Notes: generated from the sequence alone by a model not told the origin. A stretch of DNA of 64,000 nucleotides from Dethiosulfovibrio salsuginis (GCF_900177735.1 NZ_FXBB01000001.1:267174-331173), one strand, 5' to 3'. Counted from the first letter of the stretch, positions 28,658-37,849 are shown. Made by a program: numbers and translations.

Positions 28658-29286
28658 CACGCAATTCCACCAGCTACTATATGCCTCACAGCGTCACGAA
28701 AAACGTTAAAACTGCTAGATTTACTTCTGGAGACATCCATATGCTGTGCAATTTCCCGAGCACATTCTGCCTTGCGTAATCCTGTGGAAAAATAGCCCGC
28801 TCTCTTCAAAACGCGCTCCAATGCCTCCCAAGTACCTCCCTTTATACCATCAGGGTCCCGGTAGGGATCTTTTTGAGGAATAGTCGGGGACACCCTTGGA
28901 TACGCGAGTTTAACAGCGTCCCAGTCTGCAAAAAACCATGATTCAAGCTCCTCTATCACAATTCGATTTGTAATCTTAAATCGTTGCCCCTTAGATGCGG
29001 TTGTCTTGGTTACAAAACCGGAGTCAAGGGCAAACTTTTCCAGCTGTTTTTTTAGTTTTATGCAATCGTCATCATCCCTATCAACCAGAACAAGAATAGA
29101 CCAGTCGTCTGGAATCCATGAGCTGTAGCCCTTTAACCGTATAGGTAACTGCTTTAGCAGATCATCTTTGCATTGGAAACGAATAATCTGGTAATCAATC
29201 TCTCCAAGCATTTTAGGTAATAGAAGCTCAAGGGCTATCTCCATCGAATATTCCTCAACAAAAACTATCAACTTACCTAACATCAC
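28657..29286 (-). CDS. DUF4276-family protein, Toprim-like, partner of AAA ATPase (AbiL-like)
   Basis: 209 residues starting at GTG 29286 or ATG 29283, overlapping the ATPase stop. The N-terminal [20 protein letters not shown] and then [12 protein letters not shown] follow the Toprim pattern (an acidic residue after the first strand, then DxD after a later strand), and [17 protein letters not shown] is typical of DUF4276 as I remember it. Toprim proteins paired with an ABC-type ATPase are thought to be nucleases unleashed during phage infection. G+C is lower than in the surrounding housekeeping genes. Confidence 0.72.
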   Translation of the reverse strand: MMLGKLIVFVEEYSMEIALELLLPKMLGEIDYQIIRFQCKDDLLKQLPIRLKGYSSWIPDDWSILVLVDRDDDDCIKLKKQLEKFALDSGFVTKTTASKGQRFKITNRIVIEELESWFFADWDAVKLAYPRVSPTIPQKDPYRDPDGIKGGTWEALERVLKRAGYFSTGLRKAECAREIAQHMDVSRSKSSSFNVFRDAVRHIVAGGIA

Positions 29287-30545
29287 TTATTACCTTTAAC
29301 TTCCTGTCTTGGAGCACCGGAGTTCACCAGGGGATCTCCAAAACCGAAATGGCCCTCCATCCAGAGATATCCGAGAGAGGAGCCAGCCCGAACCATTTCG
29401 GGTATCCCCTTGATATCCGACGCCCTAACGGCCTTGGTAAACCCTGTTTTATCCCTGTAGAGCACCCAAACCTCCTCCGCTCCCATCGAATTAAGCAAAA
29501 AAGGAGAATGGGTGGTTATCAGAAGCTGGGAATTTTCCGACGCAGCTCGACATTCTTCCGCTAATTCCGGCAACAACCGTGGATGAAGAAAATTCTCCGG
29601 CTCCTCTATGCCGACAAAAAGAGGTGGTTCGGGGTCGTATAAGACCGTCAGGTAAGCCAGCATTTTCATGGTTCCATCGGAGGCAAACTTCGATAAAACG
29701 GGCTGTTCAAAAGGGCCATCCTTGATCTGAAGGAGAAGTCGTCCATCGGCCATCGGCTCGGCATCTACTCGCTCCAGGTGAGGTATTCGCTTACGAAGCA
29801 CATCGAAGATTCTCTCCAGCCTCTGAGGATACTGCTCCTTCAGATATTGGACGACGTTCGGAAGATTGTCGCCGCTTTTATTTAGACGCCCCTGAGGCCC
29901 TGCTTCCGGTTGATTTCTGGTTTGATCGATGGACAGATAGGAAACGTACCAGTCGGTGATAAACTCCCGCAGGGCAGCGATCCGAGGATGGTCGGACAGC
30001 TGGCCTAAAGCGTTTACCGCTATCAGATCTGGAGACCGGAGGTTACTTTCCTTTCTCACATCATCGGAATCGGGCATCTCTCCACTGACAGCACGTCCTA
30101 TACCGTTTTTAAACTCCAAGAACCTGAATGGCTGCCCCTTAGATCCCCTTCTCCATTGAAGCCACTCTTCAACCACCAAAGGCCCCTTAACTCCCTCATC
30201 GATAGCCAGATGGTAGGTTATGATCGGTGTTTTAGGTGCTTCACGATATTTTAGTTCAAACACGATCGGTCCATCGGCTCCCCGACTTTTCAGCTCTTTC
30301 CCTCTCCCACGGCGATCCCAGGCATGACGGAGACCAAACTGAAAACACTCGGAAAGAAAGTTAAACACGTCGAATATCGTAGATTTGCCGCTACCGTTAG
30401 GCCCAAGCAGAACGGTCATGGGAGTCAGGTTGTTCAGGGTTATATCCTTCAGAGCTCGGTAGTTACGGACCTTAAGCGACTCTATTCGAGGAACCTCTTT
30501 TTTTATCGTACTACTCAACACCGCCACCCCTTTACAAACCCTCAC
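29283..30545 (-). CDS. AAA family (ABC-like) ATPase of a two-gene defence module
   Basis: An OLD/SMC-like ATPase of about 420 aa. Walker A is [11 protein letters not shown], Walker B is [16 protein letters not shown], and the H-loop is [16 protein letters not shown]. It begins with [18 protein letters not shown], typical of AAA_21 proteins. The exact start is unclear: the GTG at 30545, or a TTG at 30518 with AAGGGG upstream. It is coupled to the DUF4276 gene by a 1-4 nt overlap. In AbiL and PARIS-like systems the ATPase senses infection and controls the Toprim partner; the assignment here rests on gene pairing. Confidence 0.82.
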   Translation of the reverse strand: MRVCKGVAVLSSTIKKEVPRIESLKVRNYRALKDITLNNLTPMTVLLGPNGSGKSTIFDVFNFLSECFQFGLRHAWDRRGRGKELKSRGADGPIVFELKYREAPKTPIITYHLAIDEGVKGPLVVEEWLQWRRGSKGQPFRFLEFKNGIGRAVSGEMPDSDDVRKESNLRSPDLIAVNALGQLSDHPRIAALREFITDWYVSYLSIDQTRNQPEAGPQGRLNKSGDNLPNVVQYLKEQYPQRLERIFDVLRKRIPHLERVDAEPMADGRLLLQIKDGPFEQPVLSKFASDGTMKMLAYLTVLYDPEPPLFVGIEEPENFLHPRLLPELAEECRAASENSQLLITTHSPFLLNSMGAEEVWVLYRDKTGFTKAVRASDIKGIPEMVRAGSSLGYLWMEGHFGFGDPLVNSGAPRQEVKGNK

Positions 30546-30569
30546 CAGGTCTAGCTTATGGTTTTATAG

Positions 30570-30764
30570 CTATTCAGTTGACCCCGGTAAGGATAAAAAC
30601 TCACCATCCGCAGATCGTAAACTCAAGGAAGCACGCCTAAAATCGTCTTTGATCTGCTGATCTGTGCGATTTATCGATAAACTCAAAACAACAGGATCCT
30701 TTTTCATCATCTGCTTTCCTATTTGCTTTACGAATTCGCTATCAAAAAATTTTTTAGATGGCAT
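30570..30764 (-). CDS. Small conserved-looking protein, unknown function
   Basis: 64 residues (MPSKKFFDSEFVKQIGKQ...). It has a strong ribosome site, AAGGAGG 8 nt before the ATG, so it is probably expressed although I recognise no family. It is charged, without a signal peptide or membrane segment, and lies 24 nt upstream of the ATPase gene in the same direction, so it may be a third member of that module, perhaps a regulator. Confidence 0.55.
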   Translation of the reverse strand: MPSKKFFDSEFVKQIGKQMMKKDPVVLSLSINRTDQQIKDDFRRASLSLRSADGEFLSLPGSTE

Positions 30765-30866
30765 ACAATCAGCCTCCTTGTAAAAAACGGCCTACGTTGC
30801 TATACCTATCTCTACAATATTCTATCACGGTGCAATCCTCCGGGGCGAAATCCCTTGGATGAAATA

Positions 30867-30906
30867 AATCTAGCCCAGCTCTCCATCAAGAGGGCTGGGC
30901 TAGATT
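30867..30906. terminator. Intrinsic terminator beyond hicB
   Basis: A 13-bp perfect stem AATCTAGCCCAGC / GCTGGGCTAGATT with a 14-nt loop, T-rich on both outer sides (GTGTTTTTTT on the plus strand, TTTATTTC on the minus strand). It follows the minus-strand hicB stop at 30928. Confidence 0.72.
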
Positions 30907-30927
30907 GTGTTTTTTTATACGCGGTGG

Positions 30928-31341
30928 TTATCTTCTATCGTCCTGGATGCCCAGGCTTTCCCTTATAGCATTCTGGAGAAGAGCGGAGAAATTGATTCCC
31001 TTAGCCTCAGCGGCACGGTTTAGCCAATAGGGCAGGGTTAAGGTCTTTTTTACCGCCTTGCTCTCCATAGCATCTCTGACCAGAGGCATTATAGCCGAGA
31101 TCATGACCGTTCTTTCACCTGCTTCAAGATCGATATCGGATAGGCGGGATGGATTGGGGATAGGTTCTCCTTCCTCCTCCATCCCAAAGAGATGGAGCTC
31201 AAGGGCTTCGGTGGCCTTTTTTATTCCCTCTTCGTCGGAGGTCGCCTGACTGACGCATCCGGGAAGATCGGGGAAGTATATTCCGATACGACCGTCGGGG
31301 TTATAGTGGAACACCGCCGGGAAGTTGTATCTGTCATGCAT
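30928..31341 (-). CDS. HicB-family antitoxin-like protein without adjacent HicA
   Basis: 137 residues. The N-terminal HicB domain shows FPAVFHYNPDGRIGIYFPDL, PGCVSQATSDEEGIKKATEA and ALELHLFGMEE, a partial RNase H-like fold. The C-terminal segment (KKTLTLPYWLNRAAEAKGIN, then FSALLQNAIRESLGI) looks like a DNA-binding ribbon-helix-helix. GGGAGGTG lies 6 nt before the ATG. HicA (a 60-80 aa toxin) should be next to it; I searched both flanks by eye and found none, so this is an orphan regulator or the survivor of a broken toxin-antitoxin pair. Confidence 0.85.
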   Translation of the reverse strand: MHDRYNFPAVFHYNPDGRIGIYFPDLPGCVSQATSDEEGIKKATEALELHLFGMEEEGEPIPNPSRLSDIDLEAGERTVMISAIMPLVRDAMESKAVKKTLTLPYWLNRAAEAKGINFSALLQNAIRESLGIQDDRR

Positions 31342-31400
31342 CTATCTCACCTCCCTTGGTTCATGTATCATAATTTTGCTCAGCCGTCAGAGATCAACAC

Positions 31401-31430
31401 ACTATACTTACGGACCAAAGAACCTCGCAA
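31401..31430 (-). promoter_or_regulatory. Probable promoter of hicB
   Basis: On the minus strand TTGCGA (31430-31425), an 18-nt spacer, then TATAGT (31406-31401), about 60 nt before the hicB start. Both boxes are imperfect. Confidence 0.45.
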
Positions 31431-31438
31431 CATCCTGC

Positions 31439-31484
31439 AACCTTACCCCAAAACCCCCTCTCGGTCCATAGGGGATTCTCCCTA
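31439..31484. repeat. 46-bp direct repeat R2, copy 2
   Basis: Same sequence as 28485-28530 with two differences. Here it forms the left half of a longer hairpin: AAAACCCC near 31450 can pair with GGGGTTTT near 31507, giving a structure with a T run that may be a terminator. In copy 1 that right half is absent, replaced by the purE tail. This copy therefore looks like the complete, older one. Confidence 0.85.
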
Positions 31485-31550
31485 TAAGGGATCACTCTGC
31501 CGGAAGGGGTTTTTTGTTCTATAATCTATATTTAGAGAGGGGGGCTTTGC

Positions 31551-32570
31551 TTGGAAAAGATGATGTTGGGGAAAACAGGGCTGGAGGTAACCAGGACCAG
31601 TTTTGGGGCTTTGCCGATTCAGAGGATTCCGCTTAAGGACGCTGCCTATCTGCTCAGGAAGGCATACGACTGTGGGATAAACTATTTCGACACAGCTCGG
31701 GCCTACAGCGACAGCGAGGAGAAGATCGGGGCGGGCCTTGGGGACGTTCGGGAGAGGATCGTCATATCAACCAAGAGCCACAGCTCGACACCTCAGGAGC
31801 TGAGGGAACACGTGGAGACCAGCCTTAGCAAGATGAAGACCAATTACGTTGATATCCTTCAGTTTCACAACCCTAAGAAGGTTTTCCTTCCTGGGGGCGA
31901 CGACGGCATGTACGACGAGCTTTTAAGGCTTAAGGATGAGGGGAAGGTCCGCTTTATAGGCTACACCAACCACAGCCTCGCTAGGGCTAAGGAGGCGGCA
32001 AAATCGGGGTTTTACGATACAGTGCAGTTTCCCCTGAACCATCTGTCCTCTCAGGGGGATATGGATCTGGCACGGCTCTGCGAGGATCTTGGGGTTGGGT
32101 TTATAGCCATGAAGGGGATGTCCGGCGGCCTTATCACCGATGCCAGGCTGCCTTTCGCCTTTTTGAGGCAGTTTAAGGGTGTGGTCCCTATCTGGGGAAT
32201 CCAGAAGGAGGAGGAGCTGAACCAGTTTGTAGAGCTGGAAAAAGCCCCCCCAAGGCTGGAGGAGCTTTCTTCGCTGATAGATAGGGACAGAAAAGAGCTG
32301 GCAGGGGATTTTTGCCGTTCCTGCGGCTATTGTCTGCCCTGCCCGGTTGGTATAGACATCCCCCAGGCGGCCAGGATGTCGCTGTTGCTGGGGAGGGCTC
32401 CATGGGAGCCTTTTACGACCCAGGAGTGGCGGGATAAGATGGAACAGGTCGACAAATGCCTCAGGTGCAACCATTGCAGTAATCGCTGTCCCTACGGGTT
32501 GGACACGCCGGAGCTGATCAGGAAAAACCTGATCTTTTACAGAAATTTCCTCAAAGAGAAGGGTCTTTAA
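31551..32570 (+). CDS. Aldo/keto reductase with two C-terminal ferredoxin-like cysteine motifs
   Basis: Residues ~1-235 are an aldo/keto reductase barrel (GKTGLEVTRTSFGALPIQRI, NYFDTARAYSDSEEKIG with the catalytic Asp/Tyr, and a Lys in ISTKSHS). Residues ~255-330 carry CRSCGYCLPCPVGIDI and CLRCNHCSNRCPYGLDT, an arrangement of the AKR-ferredoxin subfamily. The TTG at 31551 or the ATG at 31560 follows GAGAGGGGGG. A TATAAT at 31520-31525 may be the -10 box, but no good -35 is seen. Its stop overlaps the stop of the converging GGDEF-EAL gene by 4 nt. The substrate is unknown. Confidence 0.85.
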   Translation: MEKMMLGKTGLEVTRTSFGALPIQRIPLKDAAYLLRKAYDCGINYFDTARAYSDSEEKIGAGLGDVRERIVISTKSHSSTPQELREHVETSLSKMKTNYVDILQFHNPKKVFLPGGDDGMYDELLRLKDEGKVRFIGYTNHSLARAKEAAKSGFYDTVQFPLNHLSSQGDMDLARLCEDLGVGFIAMKGMSGGLITDARLPFAFLRQFKGVVPIWGIQKEEELNQFVELEKAPPRLEELSSLIDRDRKELAGDFCRSCGYCLPCPVGIDIPQAARMSLLLGRAPWEPFTTQEWRDKMEQVDKCLRCNHCSNRCPYGLDTPELIRKNLIFYRNFLKEKGL

Positions 32571-34465
32571 GAATCAGGACAGACACAGGGGGAGGCTAGC
32601 TCTACCGAACCGACGGTGAGCAGCCTCTCCGTCACCTCCGGGGACGCTGGGCGTCCAAAGAGGTAGCCCTGTCCGATGGAACAGCCGAGGTCCAGAAGTA
32701 TTTTCCTCTGACTGTCGGTCTCGACGCCTTCCGCCACAACGGTCAGTCCCCTCACCTGGGCCAGGGCCAGTATGCTTTTGACTATGGCCTGGTTGACCTC
32801 TCCGTTTCCCTCACCGTTTTCCGGCATGAACACCTTGTCTATTTTTAGGGCGTCCACGTCGAACCTCGCCAGATATCCCAATGAGGAGTAGCCCGTCCCG
32901 AAGTCGTCTATTGAGAGGGACACCCCTAGGGATTTGAGGTTTCGGAGGACCGTCTCGCTCTGCTTGGCGTCCTGGATCAGGGCGGTCTCGGTTATCTCCA
33001 GCTCCAGAAGGTCGGAGGGGAAGGCCGAGGCCTCCAGGATGTCCGATAGGTGGGCCTCGATCTGGTCTTTGAGCAGCTGTCTGGCCGATACGTTCACCGA
33101 CAGAGGGACGGCACAGCCCTTTTTTATCCACTCACGGCCCTGACGGCATGCCTCGAACAACACCCATTTTCCCAGTTCGCTGATCATTCCTGTGTCCTCG
33201 GCGACTGGGATAAACTGGTCCGGCGGGATGAAAAGCCCCATGTCGTCCCAGCGGCAGAGGGCCTCCAGGCCGACGACCGACCCGGTCGCCATGTCCACCT
33301 TGGGTTGATAGACCAGGAAGAAGCCCCTAGAGAGGGGGATAGACTCGGCCATACGCCTTTCGAGGCTGATCCTTCTGTGGAAGTCGTGGCCCATTCGGTC
33401 GTCGAAGCAGACTACGTCCAGGCCTTTGACCTTCGCCTCGTTGACCGCTATGTCCGCACAGCCCATGAGCTCCTCCCATTCCCAGCCGTGATCGGGATAG
33501 AGGGCCAGGCCGACCGCAGCACTTAGGGAGATCCGTCCGCTGTCCTCGGTGTCGAAGGGTTCCTTGAGAGCTTCTAAGACCGTCTTTCCAATTTCCGGGC
33601 AGGTTCGAGGGGCAAAACCGGACATGTCCGCCAGTATCCCGAATTCGTCCCCTCCAAGACGGGCGACCTGATCGTCCTCGGAAAAGGCTTTTCTGAGCCG
33701 TTCTGCTACCGAGGCCAGAAGCCTGTCTCCCGCCATAAAGCCTATGGTGTCGTTGACGTTTTTAAACCGCTTTAGGTCGATGTGGGCTATGGCGAAGGGG
33801 TTGCCCTTTCGGACCCTGGACCGTCCCTCCTGTACGAAGGAAACCCTGTTAGGAAGACCGGTCAGCTCGTCCCTAAAGGCCAGCCAGTGGACCTTTTCCT
33901 CCACCTTTCTCTGTTCCGTTACGTCTCTGTAGAGGCCGTATAGCCCTACGGTCTCGCCGTCCACCACCACCGAACAGCCGAAGATACAGACCCTGACGTT
34001 TTGCCCGTCCCCTCTCACCCGATTGGCCTCAATGGCTACCTGCTCTCGGTCAAGAACCTTTCGGTTTATCTCTCTGCCAAGGTATGCCCTGTCCTTTCCC
34101 ATTATTAGGTCGTCCAGACAGAGGCCGACTATTTCGTCCTTGCGGTAAAGGAAGATCCTCTCAAAGGCGGGGTTTACGTCCATGATTATGCCGTCTTTGT
34201 CCAGCATGACCAGGCCGTCAGGGTTGGTCTGGAAGAGTCGATCCAGGCATGCCTTTTGACGGATGGTTTCCTCCTGAACCTTTATATAGGCTTCCCTTTG
34301 GGATTTTAGCTCTTTCTCCATCTGGGCCCATAGGGACAGCAACAGGACGGCCACCACCACCGCTGGCACCGCCCAGTAGGGATCGCTGCCTACGGTGGTA
34401 GCCCATGCGTAGTCCGGCAAAAGGAGGCATAAGGTCAGGGAAACGATAGTGGCGGCGAGGAACAT
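32567..34465 (-). CDS. Membrane-anchored PAS-GGDEF-EAL cyclic di-GMP protein
   Basis: 632 residues. Two hydrophobic stretches occur in the first ~45 residues, then a short coiled segment (KELKSQREAYIKVQEETIR). A PAS domain with PAC follows (~75-190), then GGDEF with intact RLGGDEFGIL, then EAL with LEALCRW, EITETALI, DDFGTGYSSLGYL, LKIDKVF and VVAEGVET, all residues needed for a working phosphodiesterase. Either activity could dominate. It follows the aminotransferase gene by 3 nt and probably shares its transcript. Confidence 0.9.
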   Translation of the reverse strand: MFLAATIVSLTLCLLLPDYAWATTVGSDPYWAVPAVVVAVLLLSLWAQMEKELKSQREAYIKVQEETIRQKACLDRLFQTNPDGLVMLDKDGIIMDVNPAFERIFLYRKDEIVGLCLDDLIMGKDRAYLGREINRKVLDREQVAIEANRVRGDGQNVRVCIFGCSVVVDGETVGLYGLYRDVTEQRKVEEKVHWLAFRDELTGLPNRVSFVQEGRSRVRKGNPFAIAHIDLKRFKNVNDTIGFMAGDRLLASVAERLRKAFSEDDQVARLGGDEFGILADMSGFAPRTCPEIGKTVLEALKEPFDTEDSGRISLSAAVGLALYPDHGWEWEELMGCADIAVNEAKVKGLDVVCFDDRMGHDFHRRISLERRMAESIPLSRGFFLVYQPKVDMATGSVVGLEALCRWDDMGLFIPPDQFIPVAEDTGMISELGKWVLFEACRQGREWIKKGCAVPLSVNVSARQLLKDQIEAHLSDILEASAFPSDLLELEITETALIQDAKQSETVLRNLKSLGVSLSIDDFGTGYSSLGYLARFDVDALKIDKVFMPENGEGNGEVNQAIVKSILALAQVRGLTVVAEGVETDSQRKILLDLGCSIGQGYLFGRPASPEVTERLLTVGSVELASPCVCPDS

Positions 34466-34468
34466 CGG

Positions 34469-35302
34469 TTATTCCAGCCAGCGAGGTACGTTTTGCCGGT
34501 AGAGCTCGGCGATTTTGGCCGTTATAGGGCCCGGTTTTCCGTCCCCTACGGTCTGAGTGCCTATCTTAACTACCGGCATAATCTCCTTCACCGATCCCGA
34601 GATGAATGCCTCCTGGGAGGAGGATACCTCGTCCAAAGACGGGGCCCTCATCTCAAGAGGAATATCGTTTTCCTCGAGGATCTGGATTATGAGAGATCTG
34701 GTAGTTCCAGCCAGGACCATGTCGTCCGGGGCGGTTATGACCTTGCCGTCTTTGACCATGAAAAATGTGCTGTGCCCAGCCTCGGAGATTACCCCTCCAG
34801 GGCAGTACAGCACCTCCAATGCTCCTGGATCCACCGAGTTTTTGGCCAGGGCTGCGCTGTAGTCTATGCTTTTAGCCGACGGAAGAAGTCTAGCCCTGTC
34901 AAGTGGAAAGAGCCTAACCCCTTTTTCGTAGTTTTCCCTGTCCGGCAAAACAAGGTCCTCGAAGGAGACGAAGTATCTGGGGTCCGGAAATCGACAGCCG
35001 TCGACGAATCGATCCCCTCCGGTTATGTAGAACTTGACCAATACCTCTCCGTCGCCTTCCATTTTGTCTATTCCCTGTCTGACTAGGGATTTCATGGCCT
35101 CGAGGCCCAGTTTTTCGTCTATTCCCAAGGAGGACGCGGAACGGGACAGTCGCTCGAGGTGATATGTCATCATCATGGGCCTCCGTCCGTAGGTCCTCAC
35201 GAGGTCGAAAACCCCTATTCCCCTCTGGATTATGTGGTCGGATACCGGGATTACCGCCTTTTCAAAGGGCAAAAATTCGCCGTCCAGGTAGCATAATTTC
35301 AA
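34469..35302 (-). CDS. Class IV aminotransferase (branched-chain / D-amino acid type)
   Basis: 277-residue fold-type IV PLP enzyme. The expected PLP lysine is in LPSAKSIDYSAALA, and the conserved Glu in VISEAGHSTFFMVKDGK contacts the pyridine nitrogen. The N-terminus reads YLDGEFLPFEKAVIPVSDH. IlvE, D-amino acid aminotransferase and aminodeoxychorismate lyase cannot be told apart from sequence by eye. The start is a TTG at 35302 behind AGGAGGG. It lies 59 nt after the ACT gene and may be part of the threonine operon. Confidence 0.82.
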   Translation of the reverse strand: MKLCYLDGEFLPFEKAVIPVSDHIIQRGIGVFDLVRTYGRRPMMMTYHLERLSRSASSLGIDEKLGLEAMKSLVRQGIDKMEGDGEVLVKFYITGGDRFVDGCRFPDPRYFVSFEDLVLPDRENYEKGVRLFPLDRARLLPSAKSIDYSAALAKNSVDPGALEVLYCPGGVISEAGHSTFFMVKDGKVITAPDDMVLAGTTRSLIIQILEENDIPLEMRAPSLDEVSSSQEAFISGSVKEIMPVVKIGTQTVGDGKPGPITAKIAELYRQNVPRWLE

Positions 35303-35361
35303 AGTGAATCCCTCCTGAGGTTTATTCGGTCCAATACGGGCCTATTGTACCTCAAAAAGCC

Positions 35362-35850
35362 TTAGCTGGATAATCCACCTACAAATCTGTTTCGCAGAGT
35401 GGAAAGAGCCTCTGCCGCGCTGGATTTGCACACCACGCAGCAGATAGATTCGGGGGTGGCCACTATCATCTCCAGGTTTATTCCTCCCTCCGCCAGCAGG
35501 GAGAACACGTCCGAGGGGAGCCCTGGCCGGGAGGAAAATCCCTGTCCGTAGAGGGCGATCCTGGAGACCTCGGTGTCGAAGGTAACACCCTGGGCACCGA
35601 TTTCGTCGGGCATCCTCCGGCAGACCTCTATGGCGGAGTCCAGTTTTTCCGTCCTTATGAGGAAGGCTATGTCGTTTACGTCTCCCCTCATGACGCTCTG
35701 TATGACCATCTCCACCGGCACCATGGCATCGCCCAAGGCCTTAAACAGGTGGGCCGCTATTCCGGGTCTGTCGGGAACCCCGAGGACCGCCACTTTTGCC
35801 ACATCGTCGTCACATATCACCGAATCTACGATAAAGGTCTCTCCGTCCAT
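35362..35850 (-). CDS. Stand-alone aspartokinase-type double ACT domain protein
   Basis: 162 residues from the ATG at 35850, chosen for AGGAGG 7 nt upstream. The sequence matches the regulatory C-terminal half of aspartate kinase, without a kinase domain: VAKVAVLGVPDRPGIAAHLF and then VSRIALYGQGFSSRPGLPSDVF with GGINLEMIVATPESICCVV. Two ACT units are visible (~20-90, ~95-160). It follows thrB by 16 nt, so it may bind threonine or lysine and act on an aspartokinase encoded elsewhere (inference). Confidence 0.82.
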   Translation of the reverse strand: MDGETFIVDSVICDDDVAKVAVLGVPDRPGIAAHLFKALGDAMVPVEMVIQSVMRGDVNDIAFLIRTEKLDSAIEVCRRMPDEIGAQGVTFDTEVSRIALYGQGFSSRPGLPSDVFSLLAEGGINLEMIVATPESICCVVCKSSAAEALSTLRNRFVGGLSS

Positions 35851-35866
35851 TTTTATTCCTCCTGAT

Positions 35867-36784
35867 CTATCCATCTATTTTCACCGTGGCGCCCTTTTGA
35901 TCCACGTCCAGCACGAAGAACCGGGAGTGAACCCCAAGCCTGGCGAATATGGAACACATGGCCCTTGCTATCTCGCCGGGGTTTGTCCTGGTGAAGGCCA
36001 CCATTGTGGGCCCCGATCCGCTTATGGCAACTCCGTCGCAGCCTGGGAGGTCCCTTAGCTCATTGAGTATATCCTCCCCTCCGGGAAAGAGCTTGGACCT
36101 GAAGGGCTGGTGTAGCCTGTCACCCATAGCCCAGGAGAGGTTATCCCACCGCCCTGTGGACCAGGAGGCGGCCAGGAGTGCCGACCTGCTTAGGTTGAAC
36201 ACAGCGTCCTCCATGGAGACCGACGACGGCAATGCGGCCCTGGCCTGGGACGTGGGAACCTTGATATTAGGGACCGCCACCACCGCGGTGACCATCTCCC
36301 CCTGGGAAGGAGGGAGTTTGACGTATCTCAGTTCCCCTCTGTCCCAACAGCTGACCGCCATTCCCCCGACGCAGCAGGGAACCACGTTGTCCGGGTGTCC
36401 CTCCAGGCTAACCATAAGGGGCAGTAGCTCCTCTTTGGAGAGGGGGTTGCCCCTCAGCTGGTTGGCTATCATTACCCCTCCGACTATGGCGGAGGAGGAG
36501 CTTCCCAGCCCTCGGCAGAAGGGTATGGCGTTCAGGCTGAGCAGGTTAAGCCCCGGGGCTTCTATCCCCCACTGGGCGCAGGCGGCCTCGTATCCCATTA
36601 TGACACCGTTGGCGTTTACGTCTTGGGCCTCGGTGGAGCCCTCCCCGACGGTCTCAAGGTCGTATTTTCCCTTCGGGAGCAGCTCTCTGACCTTGAAGAC
36701 GTTGTAGAACTTGAGGGCCAGCCCTATAGAGTCGTAGCCAGACCCCAGGTTGGCACTGGTCGCAGGTACCCTTACGGAGATCAT
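35867..36784 (-). CDS. thrB: Homoserine kinase (GHMP family)
   Basis: ThrB phosphorylates homoserine with ATP in threonine synthesis. It begins VRVPATSANLGSGYDSIGLA, and the GHMP ATP loop is PFCRGLGSSSSAIVGG; the C-terminal ISGSGPTMVAF motif is also present. 305 aa. It overlaps the end of thrC by 4 nt and is controlled with it by the T-box leader. Confidence 0.95.
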   Translation of the reverse strand: MISVRVPATSANLGSGYDSIGLALKFYNVFKVRELLPKGKYDLETVGEGSTEAQDVNANGVIMGYEAACAQWGIEAPGLNLLSLNAIPFCRGLGSSSSAIVGGVMIANQLRGNPLSKEELLPLMVSLEGHPDNVVPCCVGGMAVSCWDRGELRYVKLPPSQGEMVTAVVAVPNIKVPTSQARAALPSSVSMEDAVFNLSRSALLAASWSTGRWDNLSWAMGDRLHQPFRSKLFPGGEDILNELRDLPGCDGVAISGSGPTMVAFTRTNPGEIARAMCSIFARLGVHSRFFVLDVDQKGATVKIDG

Positions 36785-37827
36785 CGCCTAAACAGCTCCT
36801 CCAGGCTCGACCATTCCCCTGGAACCGGCTCGATCGGGGGAATCGACGACAGCAGGACGTTAGGGTCCTTGAGGCCGTTTCCTGTTAGGACTGTGACCAC
36901 CTTTATGGACTGGGGGAGTTTCCCGGCGTTTTTGAGCTTTAACAGCCCCGCAAGCCCGGCACAGGAGGCGGGCTCGGCGAAGACCCCTTCTTTCGACGCA
37001 AGAAGGGACTGGGCCGCCAGTATCTCCCTGTCCTCGACGGCCATGAAGGACCCTCCGCTGTCTTTTACGGCGCTTTTGGCCTTTTCTCCGTTCACCGGTC
37101 TGCCTATCCTTATGGCTGTGGCGATCGTCTCGGGGTTTGGAAACTCCCTTTCAAGGGCAAGGGGGGCGGCGCCGGAGGCCTGTACCCCTATCATCTTGGG
37201 AAGGCCGGAGCATCTTCCAAGTCCAGCGTAGTAGTCAAATCCCTCCCTGTAGGCGGAGATGTTGCCGGCGTTACCGACGGGGAGGATTAGCCAGTCGGGC
37301 CTGTCGCCGAGCTCTTCGCAGATCTCCCAGGAGGCGCTTCTTTGCCCCAGCAGTCTGTAGGGGTTTACCGAGTTTACTATAGCCATGCCAAGCCGCTCCG
37401 AGCCCTGTCTCGCCATGTCCAGTGCGACGTCGAAGTTGTCCGATATGGCGATTATTTTGGCTCCGTAGGCCACCGCCTGGGCCAGCTTACCCATGGCGAC
37501 GTTGCCCGCCGGAAGAAGGACGAAGCAGGGAATCCCAGCTCTTGCGGCGTAGGCTGCGGCGGAGGCGGAGGTGTTCCCTGTGGAGGCACATATTATGGAC
37601 CTTGCCCCTTCCTCTATGGCCTTGGCCACCGCCATGACCATTCCCCTGTCTTTGAATGATCCGGTGGGGTTGAGACCGTCGAACTTGGCGTAGAGCTCTA
37701 TGCCAAGCTCTTCGCCGAGGTTTTCCAGGGGGATGAGAGGGGTGTCCCCTTCGCACAGTGAGAGTGCGGGAGTATTAGGGCTTACCGGAAGATGGTCTTT
37801 ATATTTGCTGAGTATGCCTTTTCTCAT
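36781..37827 (-). CDS. thrC: Threonine synthase
   Basis: ThrC converts O-phosphohomoserine to threonine with PLP. The PLP lysine is in NPTGSFKDRGM; ASTGNTSASAAAYAARAGIP is the phosphate-binding loop region. SLCEGDTPLIPLENL near the start is the usual substrate segment. 348 aa, the short bacterial class. A GGAGGAATAGACC ribosome site precedes the ATG. First gene behind the T-box leader. Confidence 0.95.
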   Translation of the reverse strand: MRKGILSKYKDHLPVSPNTPALSLCEGDTPLIPLENLGEELGIELYAKFDGLNPTGSFKDRGMVMAVAKAIEEGARSIICASTGNTSASAAAYAARAGIPCFVLLPAGNVAMGKLAQAVAYGAKIIAISDNFDVALDMARQGSERLGMAIVNSVNPYRLLGQRSASWEICEELGDRPDWLILPVGNAGNISAYREGFDYYAGLGRCSGLPKMIGVQASGAAPLALEREFPNPETIATAIRIGRPVNGEKAKSAVKDSGGSFMAVEDREILAAQSLLASKEGVFAEPASCAGLAGLLKLKNAGKLPQSIKVVTVLTGNGLKDPNVLLSSIPPIEPVPGEWSSLEELFRR

Positions 37828-37849
37828 GGTCTATTCCTCCAATGGTGAT

